Assembly (NCBI RefSeq): GCF_027943725.1
Contig: NZ_AP025696.1
Location: 1,341,501 to 1,405,500 of the forward strand
From: Nitrosophilus kaiyonis
GTDB lineage: Bacteria > Campylobacterota > Campylobacteria > Campylobacterales > Nitratiruptoraceae
Length of the DNA stretch: 64,000 nucleotides
Direction: 5' to 3'
Position numbers and translations under genes: made by a program. This document shows, in pieces, positions 1 to 8,838 of the stretch (the stretch's first letter is position 1; each line of letters starts with the position of its first letter). A model generated the notes under the pieces. It did no database searches. It saw only the letters and a list, made by a program, of their open reading frames with translations, and was not told the origin of the DNA.

Positions 1-117
1 CATGGAAAAGAGAGAACAAAACTTCAACTGCTATTATCAAGAGGCAGTTCAATGTCTATATTTATTTTAAATCTTATTATTTTGTGGTATGCAGCAAATT
101 TAAGATCACTTCTATAA
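1..117 (+). CDS. C-terminal end of an unidentified membrane protein (partial)
   Basis: Frame 1 is open from the window edge to a TAA at 115-117, giving 38 residues. It has a basic stretch (HGKERTK) followed by a hydrophobic run (MSIFILNLIILWYAA), so it looks like the last transmembrane helix of a membrane protein that begins outside the window. Codon use (aga, tta, gca) matches the neighbours. I cannot name the family. The frame could be open by chance, since it is short. Confidence 0.4.
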   Translation, partial: HGKERTKLQLLLSRGSSMSIFILNLIILWYAANLRSLL

Positions 118-120
118 ATT

Positions 121-134
121 TTGATATTAGTCAA
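121..134 (+). promoter_or_regulatory. FNR/NnrR-type box upstream of the DUF2249 operon
   Basis: TTGATATTAGTCAA fits TTGAT-N4-GTCAA, the 5-4-5 inverted-repeat architecture of Crp/Fnr-family sites. A TAAAAT hexamer at 157-162 has its centre 32 bases downstream of the box centre, the same distance as at five other boxes in this window. The spacing fits a class II activator overlapping the -35 position. The regulator is inferred to be one of the two Crp/Fnr proteins encoded at 3606 and 14016. Confidence 0.7.
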
Positions 135-195
135 TGAAAAAAAATTTTTTTCTTCTTAAAATAAGAGAAAATTTATCTTAATTAAGGAGAAGATT

Positions 196-540
196 ATGCA
201 AATACCAGAAAATGCCCAAAAAGTGGAAGTTGAAGGTGCAACTGTTGATTTTTATAAATTCGAAAAAGATGGGATTACATATTATGCATTTGATACAAGC
301 AGATGTGGACCACCAGAACCTATGGTAAATGCAATGGCTGGACTAAAACTTGTTAAAAGTCCAAATGTAAAGCTAATAATGATAAATCATAAAATGCCAA
401 TGGGGCTTTTAAATAAGATTGAAGAAAATTTTAATATTGAAAAAGAAGATCTTCCTGATGGAAATGTTAAACTTGTTTTTAGTTATAAAGAAGGTGCTAG
501 CGAAAAAGCAAATTTAAATGATTCTCATTGTCACGGTTAA
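196..540 (+). CDS. DUF2249 domain protein
   Basis: This 114-residue cytoplasmic protein has the PPEPM motif near residue 38 and the following helix-strand pattern of DUF2249, a small fold of unknown function often found with nitrogen-oxide genes. The C-terminus carries a His/Cys cluster (DSHCHG) that might bind a metal. A clear ribosome site (AAGGAG at 184-189) precedes the ATG. It is the first gene of a five-gene run (DUF2249, membrane protein, SufT-like, small membrane protein, DUF1858-DUF2249) behind the FNR-type box at 121-134, which suggests a role under denitrifying or NO-exposed conditions. The actual function is unknown. Confidence 0.65.
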   Translation: MQIPENAQKVEVEGATVDFYKFEKDGITYYAFDTSRCGPPEPMVNAMAGLKLVKSPNVKLIMINHKMPMGLLNKIEENFNIEKEDLPDGNVKLVFSYKEGASEKANLNDSHCHG

Positions 541-557
541 TTTTTTAGGGAGGGGTT

Positions 558-1802
558 ATGTTTAATATCTCAAAAGAGTTTGCTCCGCCTTTTTCTCTTA
601 TTTCGCCATTTTTTATAGCTGGAGTAATTTTTTATCTATTATCTATGATAGCAATTCTTTTTTATACTCCAACTTTTCAATATCAAGAGTTAAATATTGC
701 AGGCTGGGTACATCTTTTTATGATTGGCTATGTAATGATGATCATTTTTGGTGCTATGGCTCAATTGGTACCAGTAGTTTTAGAAACTGGTCATTTTAGT
801 GTAGATTGGTATTATGTAATATTTCCACTGCTTCTTATAGGAACTATAGGGTTAATTATTGGTTTTTGGCTAAATCCTATAATTTTAAGTTTTGGCGGTA
901 TATTGGTTTTAGCTGCGATGATTATTTTTGCTATAGATGTTTTTTTAACGATTAAAAAGACAGAACTAAAAAGTATAACTGTAAAATCTGTAAAAGTATC
1001 AAATATTTTCTTACTTCTTGGAATTTTAAGTGGTTTTTTATTGGCTCTTACATTAAGTGGATTTATAGGGGTTGATATAAATGATATTTTAAGAGCTCAT
1101 GTATATGCAGTTATAGGTGGATATGTTTTAATTACAATATATGGAATAAGTTTAGTTTTACTTCCAATGTTTGGATTAGCTCACGGTTTTGATGAAAAAC
1201 CTATAAATTATGCATTAAAATTTATGATTTATGCAGTTATTTTTGTACTTTTAGGAAGTTTTCTAGGTATTTCTATTTTAAATATTGTTGGATATTTATT
1301 ATCAATTGCATCAGTTAGCTCATATTTTTATCAAATATATCTTATCTATAAAACAAGAGTAAGAAAAGAGTTAGATATCTGGTATAAATCTATGCTATTT
1401 GGATATTTTTCTTTTTTTATATCTTTAATTATAGGATTTCTCTATCTTTTGAGCGGTGCAAGTTTAGAAAATCTTTTGCATACATTTATTTGGTTTTTAT
1501 TTATCTTTTTTGCATTTTTAATAAATGGACATCTATATAAAATAATCCCATTTCTTGTATGGTTTCATCGATATAGCCATTTAGTTGGAAAACAAAAAAT
1601 TCCAATGTTACATGAAATGTATCCAAAAAAACAGGCAGAGTTTGAATTTTGGTTTAGTGCAATAGGTGCATTGTTAGTTGGATTTGGGCTACTTTTTGAA
1701 AATAGTGAATTATTTAAAGCAGGAGGAAGCTTTTTATTTATAAGTGCTCTGTTTTTAGCAACAAGTACAAGATGGATGTTAAATTTTGGAAAGGAAAAAT
1801 AA
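558..1802 (+). CDS. Polytopic membrane protein, distant haem-copper oxidase subunit I/NnrS-like
   Basis: The product has 414 residues and about 12 predicted transmembrane helices. Helix-embedded histidines occur in segments such as GWVHLFMIGY, RAHVYAVIGGY and INGHLYKIIPF, spaced as in haem-binding membrane proteins related to haem-copper oxidase subunit I. It lacks the Tyr/Glu active-site signature of true oxidases or NorB, and it lacks the usual NnrS motifs, so neither name is safe. The neighbours (DUF2249, SufT-like, DUF1858) and the upstream FNR-type box suggest a role in nitrogen-oxide or nitrosative stress physiology. The stop codon overlaps the next start (TAATG), indicating translational coupling. 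Confidence 0.5.
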   Translation: MFNISKEFAPPFSLISPFFIAGVIFYLLSMIAILFYTPTFQYQELNIAGWVHLFMIGYVMMIIFGAMAQLVPVVLETGHFSVDWYYVIFPLLLIGTIGLIIGFWLNPIILSFGGILVLAAMIIFAIDVFLTIKKTELKSITVKSVKVSNIFLLLGILSGFLLALTLSGFIGVDINDILRAHVYAVIGGYVLITIYGISLVLLPMFGLAHGFDEKPINYALKFMIYAVIFVLLGSFLGISILNIVGYLLSIASVSSYFYQIYLIYKTRVRKELDIWYKSMLFGYFSFFISLIIGFLYLLSGASLENLLHTFIWFLFIFFAFLINGHLYKIIPFLVWFHRYSHLVGKQKIPMLHEMYPKKQAEFEFWFSAIGALLVGFGLLFENSELFKAGGSFLFISALFLATSTRWMLNFGKEK

Positions 1803-2110
1803 TGGCAAAGGTTACAAAAGAGCAAGTTTATGATGCAATAAGAACTGTAATAGATCCTGAAGTTGGGTTTAACTTAGTTGATTTAGGTCTTATTTATGAT
1901 GTGGATATAGATGAAGAGAATAATGTCCATGTAAAAATGACACTTTCAACAAGAGGGTGTCCTCTTCATCAAATGATGCAACAATGGGTGAAAGAAGCTG
2001 TTGAAAGAATTCCTGATGTAAAAGAGGTAACTGTAGAAATTGTTTGGGATCCACCTTGGAATATCTCTATGGCAAGTGAAAATGTTAAAAAAGCTCTTGG
2101 GGCTGGATAA
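1802..2110 (+). CDS. SufT/MIP18-like DUF59 protein
   Basis: This protein of about 102 residues belongs to the DUF59 (MIP18/PaaD/SufT) family, which assists Fe-S cluster assembly or transfer. The family pattern is plain: the IDPEVGFNLVDLGLIYDV block near the N-terminus and the conserved cysteine in TLSTRGCPL. An upstream in-frame ATG at 1772 exists, but the ATG at 1802 has an AAAGGA ribosome site at good spacing and overlaps the preceding stop by one base, so I chose it. In this operon it may serve Fe-S enzymes needed in denitrification, which is inference from context. Confidence 0.8.
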   Translation: MAKVTKEQVYDAIRTVIDPEVGFNLVDLGLIYDVDIDEENNVHVKMTLSTRGCPLHQMMQQWVKEAVERIPDVKEVTVEIVWDPPWNISMASENVKKALGAG

Positions 2111-2111
2111 A

Positions 2112-2342
2112 ATGTTAAAAAGTATCAAAAGAGAATTGCGCCATCTATATGGTGCAGCAATTCTCTTTTTTTATTATATTAAATGGCCAGTTTTTATTGG
2201 TGTTCCTTTAATGTATGAATATTTAGGATTTAAAAAAAATATATATTTAAATATTTTATGGATATGGTGTGTAATTTTAATTGTTAAGGATTTTGTAGAG
2301 ATGGCAAGAAGATATAAAAAAGGTGAAAAAATATGGAAATAA
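2112..2342 (+). CDS. Small two-helix membrane protein, unknown
   Basis: Translation from the ATG at 2112, one base after the preceding stop, gives 76 residues. An earlier in-frame ATG at 2040 would overlap the DUF59 gene by 70 bases and is less likely. The protein has a basic N-terminus (KSIKRELRH), two hydrophobic segments (AAILFFYYIKWPVFIGVP and NIYLNILWIWCVILIV) and a basic tail, so it is probably an inner-membrane protein with both ends in the cytoplasm. Its end overlaps the following gene by 10 bases, so it is co-translated with the operon. No family is recognised. Confidence 0.55.
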   Translation: MLKSIKRELRHLYGAAILFFYYIKWPVFIGVPLMYEYLGFKKNIYLNILWIWCVILIVKDFVEMARRYKKGEKIWK

Positions 2343-2833
2343 CTCTTGAGACAAAAATATATGATCTTTTAAAAGAGTACCCATTTATGGAAGATAAACT
2401 TATTGAAATAAATCCAAAATTTAAAAAATTAAAAAATCCAGTTCTTAGAAGAACAGTTGCTAGGATAGCTTCTATTAAGCAAGCTGCTATAGTTGGAGGA
2501 ATGGATCCAGTTGATTTGCTAAATAAAATAAGAAAAGAGGTTGGATTAGAGCCTATAGATATAAAAATTGAAACCAAAAAAAGTGAAGAGATTCCAGATT
2601 GGATTACAAAAGAGCCTGTTGAAATTTTAGATGGAAATAAACTATTAGAAGAAGGCAAAAATCCTTTAGCTCATATAAATAAGATTATTAAAAATCTAAA
2701 AAGTGGTGAAATTATATTATTAAAAACAGACTTTAAACCTGAACCTTTAATAGAAGAATTTAGGAAAAAAGGTGATGAAGTTTATTGTGTAAAAGAGAGT
2801 GATAAAGAGTATTTAACATATATAAAAGCGTAG
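2333..2833 (+). CDS. DUF1858-DUF2249 fusion protein
   Basis: The product has 166 residues. Residues about 1-70 match DUF1858, with the typical PFMEDKLIEINPKFKKLKNP and later VARIASIKQAA blocks; this domain precedes many redox and NO-related proteins. The C-terminal part (about 85-166) resembles DUF2249, although its PEP motif is weak (LKTDFKPEPL). It closes the five-gene operon and shares the DUF2249 theme with its first gene. The biochemical role is not established. The stop at 2831-2833 is followed closely by the heptamer-repeat region. Confidence 0.7.
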   Translation: MEITLETKIYDLLKEYPFMEDKLIEINPKFKKLKNPVLRRTVARIASIKQAAIVGGMDPVDLLNKIRKEVGLEPIDIKIETKKSEEIPDWITKEPVEILDGNKLLEEGKNPLAHINKIIKNLKSGEIILLKTDFKPEPLIEEFRKKGDEVYCVKESDKEYLTYIKA

Positions 2834-2858
2834 GGAGTTTGGAGTTTTTTAGTTAAAA

Positions 2859-2938
2859 AGTCAATAGTCATTAAGTCATTAGTCATTAAGTTTATTTTAC
2901 CAATGTCTAATGACTATTGACTAATGTCTAATGATTAA
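2859..2938. repeat. Intergenic degenerate heptamer repeats
   Basis: The stretch is built of AGTCATT/TAATGTC-type units and their reverse complement: tandem AGTCATT copies on the left and CTAATGTC/ACTAATG copies on the right, so it can also fold as an inverted repeat. The right end runs into the minus-strand FmdE-like gene and supplies its stop codon at 2928-2930. Similar units fill eight other gaps in this window. Confidence 0.8.
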
Positions 2939-3527
2939 TTTTTATCATCTTTTCCCATAAATCTTTAGATAGAAGTATCTTTTCTACTCTTTCTTGCCAA
3001 ACTTTACCAAATTCATCTTTAACAGAACTATTTCCCATCATTAGTTGCTGCATCAGATTTTTCATATCTGGATTTGGAGGAACAATTGATGGGTCATAGC
3101 TAATATCAACAAATTTTTCATTATCAACTCTTTGTAATCTAACCTCTTTTGGAATATCTGCATTAAAAAAAAGCTTATTTGCCCTATTAAATTTCCCACC
3201 TATACCTTTAAAGCCAGCCTCATCAGTAACTCCACATATAAAAGCTATTGTATTTCCAATAACCCCTTCAACACCTTCATCTTTTTTCCCTTTGATAAAT
3301 ACTTTTACTTCTCCTCTAGTTGGCAGATTACCATCAAAAAGATTTTTTAGTCCTAATTTTGCCATTAAAAAGGCTCCTGCTACTGTTGGACAAGAATGGC
3401 CTGCAAATTTAACAACATCTAAATATGTTATTTCTAACTCACCATTTTCAAAAGCCCCTAGAAAATCTGAAAGTGGGTCATATAACTTTATAGGTTCAAC
3501 TTTATCAAAAAAATCTGGATATCTCAT
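2928..3527 (-). CDS. FmdE-like protein
   Basis: This 199-residue protein has the FmdE (formylmethanofuran dehydrogenase subunit E) domain signature: a GHSCP motif near residue 43 (FAGHSCPTVAGAFL) and a following alpha/beta region with GNTIAFICGVTDEAGFKG. Stand-alone FmdE proteins occur outside methanogens, often near molybdoenzyme genes, and are thought to bind metal or a cofactor. Here it lies on the opposite strand close to nap and next to a Crp/Fnr regulator. The C-terminus and stop codon lie inside a heptamer repeat, so the last residues may have been altered by repeat spread. Its molecular role is unknown. Confidence 0.65.
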   Translation of the reverse strand: MRYPDFFDKVEPIKLYDPLSDFLGAFENGELEITYLDVVKFAGHSCPTVAGAFLMAKLGLKNLFDGNLPTRGEVKVFIKGKKDEGVEGVIGNTIAFICGVTDEAGFKGIGGKFNRANKLFFNADIPKEVRLQRVDNEKFVDISYDPSIVPPNPDMKNLMQQLMMGNSSVKDEFGKVWQERVEKILLSKDLWEKMIKINH

Positions 3528-3605
3528 ATATAATCCTTAAAAATTTTTGCCAATTTTATCTAAAAATATATTTTGATATAATGACATTCATCAAAAAGGT
3601 GAAAT

Positions 3606-4268
3606 ATGATAAAAAAAGCTAAACCTGAAGATTTAAAAGACCTATTTTTATTTAAAGACCTTGACTCAAATCAGCTACAAGAACTATCTTCTTTTATTAA
3701 AATAAAACATTACAATGAAAAAGAGATTGTATATTATGAAAATGATTTAAAAAAGCAGCTTTATTATCTAAAATCTGGCCATGTAAAAGTTTATAAAGTG
3801 GATAGATTTGATAATGAGATATTTCTGTATGATATTGAAAGCGATAATATGATTACAAAGATTAGCTCTTTAGAAGAAAACTCAATAAATTGTTTTGGAA
3901 ATATAGAGTGTGTTAAACCTTGTGAAATTTTGATAATTGATTATGAAAGTTTCAAAAACTTTTGTTTGAAAAATCCTAAAATATTATTAAAGGTAGTTGA
4001 GATTTTTGCAAAAAGAAATCAACTGTTAGAGTGCCTTATAAATAGAGAACTTGTTTATGATGGTGTTGCAAAAGTTGCTTATACATTAGTAAATGATATA
4101 GATAGTTTTAACAAATTAAAAAAACAAGAAATAGCATATAGATTGAATATTCAGCCAGAAACTCTATCAAGAATATTAAAAAAACTTATAAAAAGAGAAC
4201 TTATCAAAAGTGAACATGGAATTATTGAGATTTTAGATGAAGAAGGGCTAAGAGAGATTTTTGAGTAA
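3606..4268 (+). CDS. Crp/Fnr-family transcriptional regulator
   Basis: The product has 220 residues: an N-terminal cyclic-nucleotide-binding-type beta-barrel (about 15-125), a long dimer helix, and a C-terminal winged helix with recognition segment QEIAYRLNIQPETLSRILKK. It has no N-terminal four-cysteine cluster, so it is not a classical FNR; it is closer to the NnrR/DNR/NssR kind that respond to nitrogen oxides. It is followed by the NarX-like receptor (gap 9 bases), so the two are probably co-transcribed. It is a candidate reader of the TTGAY-N4-RTCAA boxes here. The effector is unknown. Confidence 0.85.
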   Translation: MIKKAKPEDLKDLFLFKDLDSNQLQELSSFIKIKHYNEKEIVYYENDLKKQLYYLKSGHVKVYKVDRFDNEIFLYDIESDNMITKISSLEENSINCFGNIECVKPCEILIIDYESFKNFCLKNPKILLKVVEIFAKRNQLLECLINRELVYDGVAKVAYTLVNDIDSFNKLKKQEIAYRLNIQPETLSRILKKLIKRELIKSEHGIIEILDEEGLREIFE

Positions 4269-4277
4269 GGAAAATTT

Positions 4278-5603
4278 ATGAAAAAAATTACATCTCAAAT
4301 AAAATTCATTGGCGGTGCTTTATCCCTTACAATTATAGCAATTGTGGCTTCTGTTATTTATATAAATCAAAAAAGTAAAAACGATTCTATAGTTATTAAT
4401 ATTGCTGGAAAAGAGAGAATGCTTACTCAAAAAATTAGTAAAGAGATTTTTAGATTAAAAACGGCAAGGATAATAGAGTTAAAAGAGTTAAATGATGCAC
4501 AAAATCTTTTTGAAATAAATTTATACTCTTTATTAAATGGAGATAAAAAAAGAGGTATTTATCCACCTCCTACATTGGAGATAAAAGAGCAGCTTTTAAG
4601 GGTTGAAAAGTTATGGCTCCCTTTTAAAGAAAAAATTGAGATTTTTAAGAAAATTATTTTAAAAATAGAAAATGAAAAAAATTTTGTTTTTGACAATAAT
4701 GATTATCTTTTAAATATATCTGATAAAGTGGTAAAAACTATGGTTAAAACAAATGTTAAAGGATATTATATTGATAAAGCTGGAAGACAAAGAATGCTTA
4801 GTCAAAGAATGATGTATTTTTTACTTTTGTATTTAAACGAATCAGATCCAAGATATTATAGAATATTTTATGAGACGCTTCATCTTTATGATATGACACT
4901 AAAACAGTTTTATAACGATAAAGATTTAATAGAAATTAAAGAGTTAAAAGATATTTTGGAGAAAAATTATAGTTTTTGGAATGAATATATTTTACATGCC
5001 AAAAATCTAATTGAGATGCAAAGTAAATTAAATGATACAGTAGATTATATAAAAGAGTTTAACAATATACTGTTAAATGGAATGGACCAAGCTGTTTCTA
5101 TGTATACAATATATTCAGAAAGACAAAGGACTCTTCTTGAAAATATAGAATATATCCTAGCAATGATAGCAATAGTTATAATTTTTTATTCATTCTTTTT
5201 AATTATAAATATTCAAAAACATTTTGAAGAGTTTATGAAAAAATCAAAATCTCTAATCTCTTTTGATAAAGATGAATCTAAAATATGTGAACATACTGAT
5301 GAATTAACAATAGCATCTAAAAGACTTGAAAATTTTATACAAAAAGTTGATAGAATGATTATAGATGCACAAAATGCAATAAAAACTTCAGAATATCTTA
5401 CTAAAGAGTTAAGTGATGTTAGTGAACTTTTAGAAAAAAATGCCAAAGATATAGATAAAACTCAAAAAAAAGAGTTGGAAAAATATCTTGATACAAGTGA
5501 AGATATAGCAATACAGTCACTTGAAGATTTAGAAAAGAGTGCAAAACTACTGCAAAAACTTCATGAAAATCTTTCTAATATTTTAGAACAAACAAAGAAA
5601 TAG
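4278..5603 (+). CDS. NarX-like nitrate/nitrite receptor with two P-box-like modules and no kinase
   Basis: The product has 441 residues. TM1 lies at about 10-29. A periplasmic NarX-type (PilJ/type IV pili methyl-accepting-like) sensor follows, with a P-box-like motif INIAGKERMLTQKI at about 40-53 and a second copy IDKAGRQRMLSQRM at about 165-178. TM2 lies at about 293-311. The remaining ~130 residues are cytoplasmic and look helical or coiled coil. There is no HAMP-HisKA-HATPase region, no MCP signalling hairpin and no GGDEF domain, and the next gene does not supply one. In the known family the P-box arginine binds nitrate or nitrite. It may signal through the neighbouring Crp-type regulator or a distant kinase; that is inference. 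Confidence 0.75.
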   Translation: MKKITSQIKFIGGALSLTIIAIVASVIYINQKSKNDSIVINIAGKERMLTQKISKEIFRLKTARIIELKELNDAQNLFEINLYSLLNGDKKRGIYPPPTLEIKEQLLRVEKLWLPFKEKIEIFKKIILKIENEKNFVFDNNDYLLNISDKVVKTMVKTNVKGYYIDKAGRQRMLSQRMMYFLLLYLNESDPRYYRIFYETLHLYDMTLKQFYNDKDLIEIKELKDILEKNYSFWNEYILHAKNLIEMQSKLNDTVDYIKEFNNILLNGMDQAVSMYTIYSERQRTLLENIEYILAMIAIVIIFYSFFLIINIQKHFEEFMKKSKSLISFDKDESKICEHTDELTIASKRLENFIQKVDRMIIDAQNAIKTSEYLTKELSDVSELLEKNAKDIDKTQKKELEKYLDTSEDIAIQSLEDLEKSAKLLQKLHENLSNILEQTKK

Positions 5604-5780
5604 AGTCATTAAGTCATTAGACATTAGATATTGGCTGTTTCACTCTTTCATAGCTTATCCATTTTATTTTCTCCCTTTAACTTTTCAATTCAATTAACAT
5701 TATCAATTATTATTAATTCTTACCAATAACTTTATATCTATTATATAACATCAAATGCCAAAATAGTTTTAAGTTTCAAG

Positions 5781-5836
5781 TGCTAATTTCTAATTTCCAA
5801 TGACTAATGTCTAATGTCCAATGTCCGATGTCTAAC
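5781..5836. repeat. Intergenic degenerate heptamer repeats
   Basis: A run of CTAATTTC, CTAATGTC, CAATGTC and CGATGTC units, about 7 bases each, upstream of the nap promoter. A shorter patch of AGTCATT-type units lies at about 5604-5637, directly after the receptor gene. Confidence 0.75.
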
Positions 5837-5886
5837 AAATAGGATATAAATTATCTTAATTAAGATATTAAATTTTATTTATTATT

Positions 5887-5900
5887 TTGACTCAAGTCAA
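5887..5900 (+). promoter_or_regulatory. FNR/NnrR-type box of the nap operon
   Basis: TTGACTCAAGTCAA is a perfect TTGAC-N4-GTCAA inverted repeat. The TAAAAT hexamer at 5923-5928 has its centre 32 bases from the box centre, as at the other boxes. The position is about 84 bases before the napA start, which fits activation of the whole nap operon. Confidence 0.8.
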
Positions 5901-5983
5901 TGATGAATCAAATAAAAATATATAAAATTTTTAACGTTAATCTAATATTGCCTTGATAGGCAAAATTTTAAGAGGAGGCATAT

Positions 5984-8791
5984 ATGGCACTTAGTCGTAG
6001 AGATTTTCTAAAAAGCAGTGCGGCTGCAGCTGCAGCAAGTGCAGTGGGACTTTCAGTTCCAAAAGAGATGGAAGCTGCAAGTAAAGCTGCAGAAGCCGGT
6101 TGGAGATGGGATAAGGCAGTATGTCGTTTCTGTGGTACCGGTTGTGGTATTATGATTGCAACAAAGGATGATAGAATTGTTGCAGTAAAAGGTGACCCTT
6201 TAGCACCAGTTAATAGGGGACTTAACTGTATCAAAGGTTATTTTACTGCAAAAATTATGTATGGCGCTGACAGGTTAACTCAACCACTACTTAGAATGAA
6301 TGATAAAGGTGAATTTGATAAAAAAGGAAAATTTAGACCTGTTAGCTGGAAAAAAGCTTATGATGTAATGGAAGAGCAGTTTAAAAAAGCTTATAATGAG
6401 CTTGGACCAACTGGTGTTGCATTTTTTGGTTCAGGACAATATACTGTTCAAGAGGGTTATGCAGCAGCAAAACTTATGAAAGCTGGTTTTAGAAGTAACA
6501 ATATTGACCCAAATGCGAGACACTGTATGGCAAGTGCGGTTGCAGGATTTATCCAAACATTTGGTATAGATGAGCCAGCTGGATGTTATGATGATATAGA
6601 GTTAACTGATACGATCGCTGTTTGGGGTTCAAATATGGCTGAAATGCACCCAATTCTTTGGGCAAGATGTACTGATAGAAAACTATCTAACCCAGACAAA
6701 GTTAAAGTAGTTGTTTTATCAACATATGTTCATAGAACATGTGACTTAGCAGATGATGTTATCATATTTAAACCAAGTACTGACCTTGCTATTTGGAACT
6801 ATATTGCAAGAAGTATAGTTTATGATCATCCAGACGCAATAGATTGGGATTTTGTAAAAGAATACACTGTTTTTGCTACAGGATTTCCTGATATCGGTTA
6901 TGGTATGAGAAATCCAAAACATGCTAAAGAGCTTGGATACTCTTCTAAAGAGATGGAAACTGTTTCTCATCAAGCAGCTAAAAAACTAACTGAAGATGAA
7001 AAAGTAGCTCTTAAACCTTTTGGAAAAGATGTTGATGTTTTGAAAATGAAACATGCAAAAGCTGCAGGTAAACATTGGGCTATCAGCTTTGAAGAGTTTA
7101 AAAAAGCTTTAGAGCCTTATACTCTTGATTATGTTGCAAGAGTTGCAAAAGGTGATCCAGATGAAAGCTTAGAGAGTTTCAAAGAAAAACTTGTAAGATT
7201 AAAAGATTATTATGTAGAAAAAGGAAGAAAAGTAGTAAGCTTCTGGACAATGGGTATGAACCAACATACAAGAGGTACTTGGGTAAATGAGCAAAGCTAC
7301 ATGGTTCATTTTCTTGTTGGAAAACAAGCAAAACCTGGAAGTGGCGCATTTAGTTTAACTGGTCAGCCAAGTGCTTGTGGTACAGCAAGAGAAGTTGGTA
7401 CATTTGCTCACAGACTTCCAGCAGATATGGTTGTTTTCAATCCTAAACATAGAGAAATTAGTGAAAAAATTTGGAAATTACCAAAAGGAACTCTAAATCC
7501 TAAAGTTGGAAGCCATATTGTAAAAATAATGAGAGACCTAGAAGATGGAAAGATTAAATTTGCTTGGGTTCATGTATGTAATCCATGGCAAGATACAGCA
7601 AATGCAAATCACTGGATAAAAGCAGCAAGAACAATGGACAACTTTATTGTTGTTAGTGATGGTTATCCAGGAATCTCTGCAAAAGTAGCTGATTTAATCT
7701 TACCAAGTGCAATGATTTATGAAAAATGGGGAGCTTATGGTAATGCAGAAAGAAGAACTCAGCACTGGAGACAACAAGTAACTCCTGTTGGTGATGCTAT
7801 GCCTGATATTTGGCAATATGTTGAATTTTCAAAAAGATTTAAATTAAAAGAGGTTTGGAAAGAGTGGAAGCTTCCTGATGGAACAGTTCTTCCAAATGTT
7901 CTTGATGAAGCTAAAAAAATGGGATATAGCCCTGATGATACTCTGTATGATGTACTATTTGCAAATGATTATTATAAATCTTTCAAATGGCCTGATCCAA
8001 TTGGAGAAGGTTTCCAAAATACTGAAGCTGAAGGTGATAAAAGAAATGTTATAGGAGCTGATGGTAAACCATGGAAAGGATATGGTTTCTTTATCCAAAA
8101 AGCTCTTTGGGAAGAGTATAGAAAATTTGGTGCTGGCCGTGGCCATGATTATGCTCCATTTGATGTTTACCATAAAGTAAGAGGTCTTAGATGGCCAGTT
8201 GTAAATGGTAAAGATACACCTTGGAGATTTAATGTTAATTATGACCCTTATGCAAAAAGAGAAAAAGATAAAGGACATGTTAAAGGTGAATTTGCATTTT
8301 ATGGACATGCACTTAAAGCTATACCACAAGGTAGCTTAACTGGTCCAGATAAATCAAAACCAAAAGTTCATCTACCTAATAAAGCAAAAATATTTGCAAG
8401 ACCATATATGGAGCCACCTGAAACTCCAGATAATGAATATGATACTTGGCTATGTACTGGTAGGGTACTAGAGCATTGGCATAGTGGTACTATGACAATG
8501 AGAGTACCAGAACTTTATCGTGCTGTTCCTGAAGCTCTATGCTATATGCATCCAGAAGATGCTAAAAAACGTGGAGTAAAAAGAGGTGATCTCGTTTGGG
8601 TAGAAAGTAGAAGAGGTAAAGTAAAAGCTAGAGTTGAAACAAGAGGAAGAAATAGACCGCCAAAAGGTCTTGTTTTTGTTCCTTGGTTTGATGAAAGGGT
8701 TTATATCAATAAAGTTTGTTTAGATGCTACATGTCCTATCTCTAAACAAACTGACTATAAAAAATGTGCAGTTAAAATTTATAAAGCATAA
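5984..8791 (+). CDS. napA: Periplasmic nitrate reductase catalytic subunit NapA
   Basis: The product has 935 residues and reduces nitrate to nitrite in the periplasm using Mo-bis-MGD and one [4Fe-4S] cluster. A Tat signal (SRRDFLK, then an Ala-rich core) ends near residue 33. The Fe-S cysteines are Cys47, Cys50, Cys54 and Cys82; the Mo ligand is Cys181 in NARHCMAS. The length matches the long epsilonproteobacterial NapA. A strong ribosome site (GAGGAGG) precedes the ATG. It leads napAGHBFLD, the epsilonproteobacterial order, which lacks napC; electrons are expected to come from menaquinol through NapGH. Expression probably depends on the FNR-type box at 5887-5900. Confidence 0.97.
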   Translation: MALSRRDFLKSSAAAAAASAVGLSVPKEMEAASKAAEAGWRWDKAVCRFCGTGCGIMIATKDDRIVAVKGDPLAPVNRGLNCIKGYFTAKIMYGADRLTQPLLRMNDKGEFDKKGKFRPVSWKKAYDVMEEQFKKAYNELGPTGVAFFGSGQYTVQEGYAAAKLMKAGFRSNNIDPNARHCMASAVAGFIQTFGIDEPAGCYDDIELTDTIAVWGSNMAEMHPILWARCTDRKLSNPDKVKVVVLSTYVHRTCDLADDVIIFKPSTDLAIWNYIARSIVYDHPDAIDWDFVKEYTVFATGFPDIGYGMRNPKHAKELGYSSKEMETVSHQAAKKLTEDEKVALKPFGKDVDVLKMKHAKAAGKHWAISFEEFKKALEPYTLDYVARVAKGDPDESLESFKEKLVRLKDYYVEKGRKVVSFWTMGMNQHTRGTWVNEQSYMVHFLVGKQAKPGSGAFSLTGQPSACGTAREVGTFAHRLPADMVVFNPKHREISEKIWKLPKGTLNPKVGSHIVKIMRDLEDGKIKFAWVHVCNPWQDTANANHWIKAARTMDNFIVVSDGYPGISAKVADLILPSAMIYEKWGAYGNAERRTQHWRQQVTPVGDAMPDIWQYVEFSKRFKLKEVWKEWKLPDGTVLPNVLDEAKKMGYSPDDTLYDVLFANDYYKSFKWPDPIGEGFQNTEAEGDKRNVIGADGKPWKGYGFFIQKALWEEYRKFGAGRGHDYAPFDVYHKVRGLRWPVVNGKDTPWRFNVNYDPYAKREKDKGHVKGEFAFYGHALKAIPQGSLTGPDKSKPKVHLPNKAKIFARPYMEPPETPDNEYDTWLCTGRVLEHWHSGTMTMRVPELYRAVPEALCYMHPEDAKKRGVKRGDLVWVESRRGKVKARVETRGRNRPPKGLVFVPWFDERVYINKVCLDATCPISKQTDYKKCAVKIYKA

Positions 8792-8838
8792 AGGAAGGGA
8801 TTGTTTTGAACAATTCTAAAGTAAATAAGGGGGTGGGG

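Larger units (their letters stand above)
5604..5983. other. 380-base intergenic region upstream of napA
   Basis: No convincing gene is seen. It holds two patches of heptamer repeats (about 5604-5637 and 5781-5836), the FNR-type box at 5887-5900 with a TAAAAT hexamer at 5923-5928, and a short leader. The leader has a small stem-loop (TTGCC/GGCAA, 5948-5963) just ahead of the strong GAGGAGG ribosome site of napA. Confidence 0.7.

Noticed and set aside
558-1802. Naming the multi-TM protein NnrS
   Set aside because: Context suggests it, but the usual NnrS sequence features are not seen and the histidine pattern looks more like distant haem-copper oxidase subunits, so only a family-level description is given.
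3576-3597. TTGAT...ATCAA inverted repeat before the first Crp gene as an FNR box
   Set aside because: The half-sites are separated by 12 bases instead of 4, so one Crp/Fnr dimer could not bind both in the usual way.
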